A stretch of 64,000 bases of DNA from Podocnemis expansa (lineage: Eukaryota; Chordata; Testudines; Podocnemididae): the NCBI GenBank assembly GCA_007922195.1, contig ML682067.1:7998297-8062296 (forward strand). Direction: 5' to 3'. Below are positions 55,320 through 64,000 of the stretch, in pieces. The notes beneath the pieces were generated by a model. That model did not search any database, was not told where the DNA came from, and saw nothing but the letters and a program-made list of their open reading frames with translations. The first letter of the stretch is position 1. Each line of letters begins with the position of its first letter. A program made the translations under genes and the position numbers.

Positions 55320-56880
55320 ATTAATTTCAAATGAATGATAAATCCAGTAAACAGTCTAAAACCAAAAGACCCAGGCTTAAGTCAATGAACATTTAACATT
55401 CCTGCAAAGCTTGTTAGCTCTTGAAGGGCCACATGAAATGTGTTTGGTCTCATTCTAGTTCCTAGTGGGCAAGTATTCCCATCATAAAAACAACACCATA
55501 CCTGCCATGGATTGGCAAATTGGCAGTCTACTTGATAGAGGGCCAGGACTGAATGAGTGGACTGTGTCTAGGTTTCTCCAGGCTGAATTGAAATATAGTG
55601 GTTTGGCAGAGTAGAGGTTTAGGAGCATTCATTTAGTGGATCAATAGAGGACTTCACACTACAAATCTGTCAATATGGCAGCTTTTACAAACATTTGATA
55701 TACAGATAAAATTTAGCAGGATATAATAAAAGAAATAATAAGTAAATTATTACACAACTGTTTGTAACTGAAATCAAGGGAATATTTGGTGTAATAGTTT
55801 GCAAAAAAGCCTATAAACCAATTGGAATGACATCACTGCAGATGAGTTGGCACTGAAGGTGACTGATGTGGATACGTCACACTGTCCTGGAAAGCTAGAA
55901 AACTTCTGTATTAGCATTATAATATTTCATTTCATGGCCAAGGTTGTACGTTCAAGGTTATGTAGCCAAACATCAAAGGGTCAAACATCAATCTGTTTTT
56001 TTCACCTTTGTAGGTGACCAACCCCCATACCCTGACATTGTGAATGTATTTAAAAAAATACACACACACACACAAAAATGCTTTTTGCATTATTATGAAC
56101 ACAACAGTCTCAAGATTCCTGTACATGCTCCCTGTCAGTTAACACTAAGATTTCTGGATCACAGTTTCCGTTTCACTCCCCTATGGTGCTCCCAGTACTA
56201 GTTTAGATGCAAGGGGCCCGGACCTCATGGGGTGCACAATATCATTGGGGGCACTGAGTAGCCCTCCCAGCCTGCAGCATTAAGATTGCTTCCTCTGTGG
56301 GTTTGCTGCTGGGGAAGTTCCAATGCTTTCTTGGACATTCAGAGAAAATACAGCAGCTGCAGCACCTCTTACATCTATGATCTCCTCTCTGCAGCCAGCC
56401 ACACCTCAGCTCTCCTTTTCCAGGGTGAAATGAGCCCTGAAACATGATTGTATTTGTGCTCAGAGGAGTTCAGTGCCCCCATACAAACAAGCAGTTACAG
56501 CCTGAGACTTGATGTTCCACATTCTGCTTCATTTCCACCACTGCCTGGGCTCCCCGTCTGTTACTCTAGTCTCCTGCTCCAAGCATTGTAATCATTCTTC
56601 ATATTTGTAGAATTCGGGAAGGTGGTGAATGAGGGGAAATTCTAATCATAACATCTTGGGTTTACTCCCACCTATACTACTTATCACAAAGGAAGACACA
56701 TGAGGTGAGATTTGTATAGATAACATTAAAAACACCTGATGATTCCTTAGTGGCCATATCATTTTTATGGCACATACTCTGCCCATCAAACTAACAGACA
56801 CTTTTCCCTGATGAGGTCTTTTCTTTTTCTTGCAGCATATTAAATTGAGATATTAAATTGTTGCCTTTGAAAGATTCCAT
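55320..56880. other. Non-genic sequence with (CA)n run
   Basis: ACACACACACACACACA at about 56059-56075. No gene or element end is recognised. Confidence 0.5.
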
Positions 56881-56969
56881 GTGATAAGACCATAAGAATA
56901 GACATGCAGGGTCAAACCAAAGGTCCAGCTAGCTATCTTGTCTTCCAACAGTAGCCAGTGCTAAGTGCT

Positions 56970-57480
56970 TCAAAGAGAATGAACAGAACAGGCAATCAAC
57001 AGGATATTATAGACCACTAGCATATCTCCATTTACTTGTCTCTTTTTGAAGTTGAAAAGGTCTAATCTTATTAATCTCTCTTTATAAGGAAGCTGTTCCA
57101 TGCCCCTAATTATTTTTGTTGCCTTTCTGTGTACCTTTTCCAGTTCTAATGTTTCTTTTTTCAGATGGAACAGCAAGATCCAAATACAGTGTTCAAGGAG
57201 TTGGTGTAAAATGGAGTTAAATAGGGGCATTATGATATTTTCTGTTTTATAATGGATCCCTTTTCTAAAGTTTCCTAACATTCTGTTACCTTTTTTGACC
57301 ATGCTGCACACTGAGTGGATGTTTTCAGAGAACTATCCACAGCAACTCCAAAACCATTCATGAGTGGTAGCAGCTAATTGAGATCCCATCATTTTGTATA
57401 TAAAGTTGGGATTGTTTTCCAATGTGCATTAGTTTGCATTTATCAACATTGAATGTCATATAGCATGTTGTTGCCCAGCC
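56970..57480 (-). pseudogene. Old CR1 ORF2, C-terminal part
   Basis: Before the frame at 57311-56970 there is a decayed 'AVDSSLKTSTQCAAW' block (about 57340-57300). The frame itself carries KKGNRMLGNFRKGIHYKTEN, LFHLKKETLELEKVHRKATK and GMEQLPYKERLIRLDLFNF, the conserved C-terminal CR1 ORF2 order. It is separated by an insertion from the RT part at 58306-59240. It ends in the 3' UTR beginning near 56970. Confidence 0.85.
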
Positions 57481-57502
57481 ATCAAGTTTTGTGATATCCC
57501 TT

Positions 57503-57807
57503 TATAATGAAAACCAGTTTTCAAATTAGGCACAGCAGGCTTATGCCTAGGGGTTCTGGCATTTTAGGGGCACCTAAATAGTGGTGGATTACTGCATGAA
57601 CTGATGCAGGGGTGCACTCGGTGTTCCTCCTTTTCTTCCTGTAGTCACTGCCTCTGACCATGCTGGAAGCCAGACCCCAGGGATGAGCATATTCCTCCCA
57701 CCCCAGCCCCAAAGCTGGCTGAGCTGGTCATCCCAGTCTCTCCCCCACCAACCCTCCCACAAAGAATCATCCTGGTCATCTGTAGGCGGAGAGGGAGATG
57801 CTGCAGA
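57503..57807. other. Inserted DNA between old CR1 and young CR1, possibly hAT-like
   Basis: CAGTTTTCAAATTAGGCACA and CTTATGCCTAGGGGTTCTGG look like a hAT end, but no partner terminus is seen. C-rich toward the right. It is foreign to the CR1 on both sides. Confidence 0.4.
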
Positions 57808-58290
57808 TCATAGAATCATAGAATCCTAGGGTTGGAAGGGACCTCATAGGTCATCTAGGCCAACCCCCTGCCAGAGGCAGGACCACTCCCACTAAACCAT
57901 CCCAGTCATGGTTTTGTCCAGCTGGGCCTTAAACACCTCCAAAGGTGGAGACTCCACCACCTCCCTAGGCAGCTTATTCCAATGCTTCACCACTCGCCTA
58001 GTAAAAAAGTTTTTTCTAATATCCAGCCTCGACCTCCCTAACTGCAACTTGAGACCATTGCTCCTTGTTCTGTCCTCTGTTACCACCGAGAACAGTCGAG
58101 CTCCATCTTCCTTAGACCATCCCTTCAAGTAGCTGAACGTTGCTATCAAATCCCCCCTCAACCTTCTCTTCTGCAGACTAAATAAGCCTAATGCTTTCAG
58201 TCTATCCTCATAGGGCTTGTGCTCCAGCCCTTTAATCATTTTGGTTGCCCTCCTCTGAACTCTCTCTAGCTGTGCATAGGAGCATGTCAA
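57808..58290 (-). mobile_element. Young CR1 LINE, 3' end, nested in older CR1
   Basis: The 3' end is intact: TCATAGAATCATAGAATCCT followed by AGGGTTGGAAGGGACC. The copy is 5'-truncated within ORF2. Its sequence is close to the CR1 at 63793-64000 (shared GCTTCACCACTCGCCTAGTA), so they belong to one recently active subfamily. It lies between blocks of a much more decayed CR1. Confidence 0.95.
57892..58290 (-). pseudogene. CR1 ORF2 C-terminal fragment (open, 132 codons)
   Basis: The frame reads [40 protein letters not shown] and [12 protein letters not shown], then [20 protein letters not shown] and [20 protein letters not shown]. This is the full C-terminal module of CR1 ORF2 downstream of the RT domain, uninterrupted to its natural stop. 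Only this tail is present: no endonuclease or RT motif precedes it, and the ATG used is not the native start. Openness reflects youth of the copy, not function. Confidence 0.93.
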
Positions 58291-58305
58291 GCAGAAATCT
58301 GGTCC

Positions 58306-59592
58306 TATTTGTAACTCTTCACAGTCTGGACTTAATTATCTTGAGTAATTTTGTATTGTCTTCAGATTTTGCCACCTTACTGTTCACCCTTTTATTCTAG
58401 ATAATTTATGACTATGTTGAACATCCCTGGTCCCAGGACGGACCTCTGGGGAATACAACTGTTTATCTCTCTCCATTCTGAAAACTGACCATTTATTCCT
58501 ACTCTGTTTCCTATCTTGTAACTAGTTATTGAGCTAGCTGTGAGAGGACCTTTCTGCTTATCCCATAACAACTTCCTTTTCTTAAGAGCTTTTGGTGAGG
58601 GACCTTGTCTGAAAATCTAAGTACACTACATACACTGGATCACCCTCGTCCAAGTTTGTTGATCCCCTCGGAGAAGTCTAATACAATGAGGCATATTTTC
58701 CCTTTACAAAAACCACTTTGACTCTTCCCTCAATGAATTATGTCTATCTGTGTGTCTAATTTTATTCTATAGTATAGTTTCACCTGATTTTCCTGCTACT
58801 AAAATTAGTTTTACCAGCCTGTAATTGCCAGGATCATCTCTGGAGCCTTTTTAAAAATTTGGCATCATATTGCTGTTCTCCAGTCATCTGGTGCAGAAGA
58901 TGATTTTAAGTGGTAGGGTTAGATACAACAGATAGTTGTTCTGAAGTTTCATATTTGAGTTTCTTCAGAACTCTTCAGCGAATACTGAATAGACCTGGTG
59001 ACTAATCAGTGTTTAATTTAGCAATTTGTTCCAAAACCACCTCTGACATCTCAACCTTGCACAGTTCCTCAGATTTGTCACATAAAAAATAACAGCTGAG
59101 TTATGGGAATCTCTTACATTCTCTGCAGTCCAGACCAGTGCAAAGTATTCATTTAGCTTCTCCACAATGGCTTTATTTTTCTTGAGTGCTTCTTTAGCAC
59201 CTCTAGGGTCCAGTGGCTTCCTGCTGCTTTCATACTTCAAAAAAAAAAATTCTTGCTGGTAGTCTTTGTGTCTTCTGCTAGTTGCTTTTCAAATGTCTTT
59301 TTGGCCTGCCTAATTATACTTTTACACTTGACTTGCCAAAGCTTATGCTCATTTCTATTTTCTCCAGTAAAATTTAACCTCTAATTTTTAAAGAATGCCT
59401 TTTGCCTCTAACCACTTCTTTCACTTTGTTTAGCTGAGGTGGCACGTCTTTGGTCCTTTTATTACATGTTTTAATCTTGGTTATATATTTAATTTGAGTC
59501 TCTATTATGTTTTTAAAAAGTTTCCATGTGGCTTGCAGGGATTTCACTTTTGATATTGTACTTTTTAATTTCTGTTTAACTAGCTTCCTCAT
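58306..59592 (-). pseudogene. Old CR1 ORF2, RT region
   Basis: In minus-strand order: a lysine-rich frame at 59592-59374 (SLQATWKLFKNIIETQIK); 59240-59013, with AIVEKLNEYFALVW, the conserved 'LNEYFASVFT' block before RT; ~58880-58780, with KGSRDDPGNYRLV, the 'DPGNYRPVSLT' motif; ~58660-58600, with DPVYVVYLDF, first catalytic Asp; ~58450-58410, with a 'GTRDVQHSHK' stretch; and ~58355, where the FADD box is altered (KSEDNTKL). Frames shift repeatedly, so it is inactive. Confidence 0.8.
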
Positions 59593-59879
59593 TTTTGTGT
59601 ATGTCCCTATCTGAAGTTACTGCATGGAGGGGTTCTTTTGTGTTTTTCCCTCACAGGTATATTAAATTTATTATAGGTAAGTGAGAGCTAAAGATTTTTC
59701 ACTCAAATTTCCCATGAAAAAGTTGGGTCACAGCAAAGGACTGGGCTTGGGATTCATGTATTCATCCCAATGCAGCTGTTACAGTCTTTAATAAGTGAGG
59801 GTTGTAGTCACAGGACATATGCAACCATATAGAAACATGCAACCTCCAGATGCCAGGAACAAGAATTTCTCCGTCTCAA

Positions 59880-60163
59880 TCCTAGTCTATACTTGGGGCT
59901 TTTTTGGCAGCAGTCAACCACCAGTTACTCAAAGAATGTAAAATTCCTTGTGTAACCAGTGGCAACTTTTTAAGCTGCTGGTACACATCAGGGGAAAGCT
60001 GATCACTTATCACTTGTGGTTGGCTTTCCCTTATGTCCCCTGACCCCCAGGACTTCCAGGGTCGGCGTCTGGAAGCAGCACGGCAAGTTCATACTCACCA
60101 TGATCTGCTTGTGGAAGGGTGAACTGACTGCGGCAAATTTACCGCTGTCAGTATAGACATACC
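59880..60163. mobile_element. Harbinger-type MITE, decayed
   Basis: CCTAGTCTATACTTGGGG at the left and TCAGTATAGACATACCC at the right are inverted copies over about 14 bases. The interior is unlike the palindromic families. Target not resolved. Confidence 0.6.
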
Positions 60164-60466
60164 CTCAGACAGGGGTAGCAGCATACAGGAGAGACCCAAA
60201 GTCTGGGAAGCCCTGGTGGGTCTCTTTCCACTAGCCAGAAAAGATTACTATAATCCTAAGAAAAGTCTAACTGATAGAAACTGGGAAAGTCTTAAGTGGT
60301 TGTTGTTAAGAAGTTCTCTGCATATGTGTAAAAAAAGAATAGATTATGGTGTGAATAGATCAGATGCATTGCAAATAACTTCCTTTGTTCAGCTCTTCAT
60401 ATGATCTCTTAACAAGTATCCCCAATATTTTTAGTTTATTTACTTTTGCGAGAAAGGATCTTAGGG
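60164..60466. other. Non-genic sequence, nothing recognised
   Basis: No supported feature. Confidence 0.4.
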
Positions 60467-60700
60467 CTTATCTGCCATTATAGTGCTTAGTGAAGATACT
60501 GACTACCCAGTGAGAGAGTGTCTCCCTGCGAAGTAGGTACTCAACTTCCCTGAGAGGCAGTAGCTGTCTCAACAGAAGCCCTGCCATCAACATGGCTTTG
60601 TCTATACCTGAGGTCTAGCAGATATAAAAGGTTATATTTTGACATCTTATAGTGACATATACCAACATACGTTGATAGTCTAGATCAAGTCTTAGACTGA
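60467..60700. mobile_element. Harbinger-type MITE, GAGAGGCGGTAGC family, diverged
   Basis: AGGGCTTATCTGCCATTATA, GTGCTTAGTGAAGATACTGA, GTAGGTACTCAACTTCCCTG, AGAGGCAGTAGCTGTC, GGCTTTGTCTATACCTGAGG and GTTGATAGTCTAGATCAAG follow, in order, a palindrome-rich MITE I associate with turtle genomes (ends GGGCTTGTCTACACT / AGTGTAGACCAGGCC). Strongly diverged. Confidence 0.68.
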
Positions 60701-63700
60701 TTGGTTGTTGGGAACTTCATTGAAATTTCCCCAGCCAATGAATTTGTCTATTTCAAGTCCAGCTTGAAGCTCTATACATGGGATTTGGCTAACCAGACTG
60801 TGGTCAATTAATTAGTCATTGACTCAAGTAAATAAAAGTTTAACTCTTATTTTAATGCAGTTTTTTTTTCTGTTTCAAAAACTTTGATTTGATAGTCGCT
60901 TTGCCAGGCAATATCAAACTTTTAAACAGTCTAATTGTTTAGGCCTTGAGCCAGTAGCATGGATTCATGAAACCATTTAGAATCCCACTGATTTCCAGGA
61001 TACCATTATTTTTATTACAGGTTATAAAAAAATCCACTTTGTGATTCTTTGGTGGGGTTTTTCCCCTTTGTATTAACTAGCATATCTGGGAAAGAAACCA
61101 AATATGAGGCTAACAGTGTTAAGAATGAAAATTTCTTCCTTCTCTTTACTTTTATAGATATTCTTCTAATCTAGACAATTTAATAATAAAGTAGTGGATG
61201 AGTGTGAGCCCAGGTGTGGGCAGGGGAGGGGAAATAGGCATTGCCAGTTCCTAATGACATCATGGGCAGATTGTGGCTCTCTGCTGCATGGATTCACTAA
61301 AGCAAGACACAAGAGGTAAAATTCTTGCCACTTTGAAGTTAATGTTGCACAGCCAAGATTTCACTCAACGCTCCTTCCTTCTGTTTCACTATCCAATAAC
61401 TCACTTGACATGGGGTGACTCCCTCAGGGCCCAGAAGTCCACATTAGTTGATCACATTGCATGAGACACACTGTTCTTTTAGCTCTTACAGCTCCTCAGT
61501 ACCTATGTCATCTGAGCTGACCCCTATAGAAAATGGCTTTTTAACCTGCCTGCATGAAGAGGATCCATTGTACACCAAACTGAGAAATGAACTTTTCATT
61601 ACAAATTAACAATTCCTAAATGAGTTCCTTCAGTATTCACAGATGACAAACTTTTCTTTCTACATATGAAAATATTGTGAGACTGAGGAAACTTCTGCTA
61701 TGTAAGACCTATTCCCATAAATATGTGTTAATTAAATGAGGGAATAAAGTAAATTATTATTCTCCTTTTCTGGAAAACCATTCCAAGACCAGTGCTGAAG
61801 TCAATGGAAGTTCTGCATGTACATATCTGGGCAGAACTTGTCCTCAAAGTCCCAGTCTTGCAACCAGCTCCACACAAAGCCCTGTAAAGTTGGACAACTC
61901 ATATAGAGCTTATTTCAGATTCAGGCCTTAGGGATAAAGCTAGCATATGTACAACTTACACTGACATCAACAGTGGGTTTAAAATTTCTCTTTATGTCCT
62001 GGCCAAAACACTTAAGCAATTAGGAAAAAGATAATTGAAGGTAGAAAAGAAAAAAAGAAAACTTTAAAACAAGAGATCTCTAATACAGAGGAGGCTGTCC
62101 TCTGAAACAAAATCCTTCAAGTGCTGGTGAGGAACTGAAATAGGTATTATATTGGTTTGCTGGTTAACGTCTAATTCTACCAGTCTTTCAATATGCCCAT
62201 ACGTTTTATTCATTCTATACATTGCTGGCCTTTGCTTTAGGTTGGTAATTGCCTTGTTCTTACCTGGGGTTGTTAGTGGTGGGGTTTTTTGTTTGTTTGC
62301 TTTGTTTTTTTCACCCTTCCTCAAGTTCTTGCAGATGTTTCCAACTTGATAAGGGTTTGAAAAGGGAACCTACTTTAATACTTCAAACACTAAGTCATAA
62401 CTCACCCTTCATTAATACACAGATTATGAGTTACTAACTCTGTTTTCTATCCTCTTCATTAGTAATAGCTTTGAGGCAATAGAGTCAGAATGTGTGTAAT
62501 CTATCTTCAGGTCCTTTTGCTTTGATGGTGAGGATGAGGCATACAAAATCCCTTGACTAGTTTGCATGTTAAAGGACATTGCTGGCAGGTGGCTGGTTGA
62601 AGATCAGAAACTTTCTTCTTAGTACCAGCAAGGGCAAACTCTTCTCAGTGACATGAATTGGTAATAAGGGATATATTAAATACATATAAATAGTCCTTTA
62701 TTCTCTTCTTTAACTAAATTTCAGAGTCTATATTAGTCAAAATTGTGATCATGGTATTTCTCATTGTGTCACTTGTCCTGATCTCTTCCATCGCTGGCAG
62801 TTTGAATGCCTTTGACACATCACTGCTCTTTAATTCTAGCAAAGCACAACAGAAATCTTCAAAGTTGGGTTTTGGGGGGGGGGGGGAACTAATTTTCTCT
62901 AAAATTCTTTTCAGTTTTAGATATTACCTGCATATCACTTACCTACTGGATTTCCTGTGCAGAATGGAACAAAAGTGCTTGAATTATGCATAAAATCTCT
63001 TACAATACATTTTGCAATAAAGTACTTTATATTAAGCATTGTAAAATTATTACTGCACATCACTTTTATTGTGTAGCTCATTTTAAATGGGGCAGAATAT
63101 TTTAATAGTCTGAGAAAAGTCATAGTTTATAGCTTAAAATTGCAGATATATCTCATTTTTCCCCATAAAATATGCATACATAATTTTCAGCCCCATTTAA
63201 CTAATGTGTTTTGGAAAGACTTTACAATAGTAAATGTAACAAACCTCAGTCAAGACAGAAAGTAATAGATAAGTGTGATTAATAGCAACTGGCTTTTTTC
63301 CCCCATTTTACACAAATTCACATTCTGAAACATGAATCACTTTAGGTAGGCTCCTTCTTTATTATCATACCATGTAACAGAGCTGTGCCTGTTAAAGGGC
63401 TATGTATGTAACTGCAAATTTTGTTTGAGAATTAAATGGTCAAAACATAAAGTACTCATAATACAGTTACCTAATAAATAAGTGAAAGAAAATTTTTAAA
63501 ATTGCAATTTTTCTTGAACTGATCTATCAGCTGCTATATAGATCCATGCAATATTGGAGTGTTTCTCTCACCATGTAAACTTTTAGGTCTGATTAACTCC
63601 AGAACTGAGATCCGTTAAGCACCGAGTTTCTGAATAAGAGAGGCCATCAGGTAGCCAGTTATGGCTCCCTGATTCTCTGTTGCAGTTCACACTATTCAAT

Positions 63701-63792
63701 GTCCAAGCAAAAGTTACAGTAACCCTTAGTATGGCAACAGTCCCAAAGGTCCGTATGCCAACCAGAGACGGCCAGAGTACCTTATACTCTAC
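60701..63792. other. Non-genic AT-rich sequence with a G13 run
   Basis: 3.1 kb with small frames only. A 13-base G run stands at 62874-62886. No element ends are recognised. Confidence 0.5.
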
Positions 63793-64000
63793 TCATAGAA
63801 TCATAGAATCATAGGGTTGGAAGGGACCCCACGAGGTCATCTAGTCCAACCCCCTGCCAAAAAAAGCAGGACCACTCCCATTAGATCATCCCAGTCAGTG
63901 TTTTGTCCAGCTAGGACTTGAACACCTCCAGAGATGGAGATTCCACCACCTCGCTAGGCAACTTATTCCAATGCTTCACCACTCGCCTAGTAAGGAAGTT
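63793..64000 (-). mobile_element. Young CR1 LINE, cut by the window end
   Basis: Begins with the CR1 3' end TCATAGAATCATAGAATCAT and AGGGTTGGAAGGGACCCCAC, continues GGACTTGAACACCTCCAGAG and CTTATTCCAATGCTTCACCA, and runs off the window. The same subfamily as 57808-58290. ORF2 continues beyond 64000. Confidence 0.95.

Larger units (their letters stand above)
56881..59690 (-). mobile_element. Old CR1/L3-type LINE, ~2 kb, interrupted
   Basis: The left (3') end shows AAGACCATAAGAATAGACAT, GGTCAAACCAAAGGTCCAGC and ATGAACAGAACAGGCAATCA, the CR1 subfamily end with 'GGGTCAGACCAAAGGTCC'. Decayed ORF2 then runs rightward on the complement to at least 59592. About 800 bp of foreign DNA (roughly 57503-58305), including a younger CR1, is inserted between two consecutive ORF2 blocks. 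The 5' end is truncated. Confidence 0.85.

Overview
This window is vertebrate nuclear DNA from a gene-poor region. I find no host protein-coding exon, rRNA or tRNA gene that I can support. The repeat content points to a non-avian sauropsid, most likely a turtle (a crocodilian is the main alternative). The evidence is many 5'-truncated CR1 LINEs with the TCATAGAATCATAGAA-type end, a Penelope-like element (PLE) with a GIY-YIG endonuclease, numerous short Harbinger-type MITEs ending in CTATGTCTACAC, several small hAT families, a short-LTR Ty3/gypsy element and an old MIR SINE. The background is AT-rich and CpG-poor. Nearly every GC-rich island, and therefore nearly every long open frame, sits inside a transposon. 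The organism call is an inference from repeat families recalled from general knowledge, not from a database search.

Layout. 2284-5316 is a hAT-type element with a near-perfect 8-bp target duplication (TSD), interrupted by a 2.2-kb solo retroviral-type LTR that has its own 4-bp TSD, internal tandem repeats and a 10-N assembly gap. 5.7-13 kb holds CR1 ends, PLE tails and a TAA-flanked MITE. 13.6-15.1 kb is a PLE on the minus strand (reverse transcriptase YIDD box, GIY-YIG endonuclease) bounded by ~190-bp inverted arms. It is followed by a 168-bp solo LTR with a perfect 5-bp TSD. 18-25 kb contains a GC-rich island fused to a MITE, a hAT inside another hAT (both with perfect 8-bp TSDs), a perfect 54-bp foldback from a PLE tail, and a MIR. 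27.8-35.4 kb has a CR1 split by a hAT, a PIF/Harbinger transposase relic, a 1.6-kb CR1 with RT remnants and a long hAT copy. 37.6-38.8 kb is a non-LTR RT relic split by a GC-rich insertion. 40.3-45.7 kb is dense in hAT and MITE copies, one MITE carrying an intact hAT. 45784-48084 is a decayed Ty3/gypsy element whose 168-bp LTRs match the solo LTR at 15.4 kb; a hAT with a perfect TSD sits in its integrase. 48.6-60.7 kb has tRNA-like repeats, a CR1 split by a 1.2-kb insert, a MITE inside a PLE tail, and a young CR1 nested in an older CR1. The window ends inside another young CR1.

No gene network can be inferred. The value of the window is a well-stratified record of transposition: at least seven nested insertions can be ordered, and several element boundaries can be placed to the base from target duplications.
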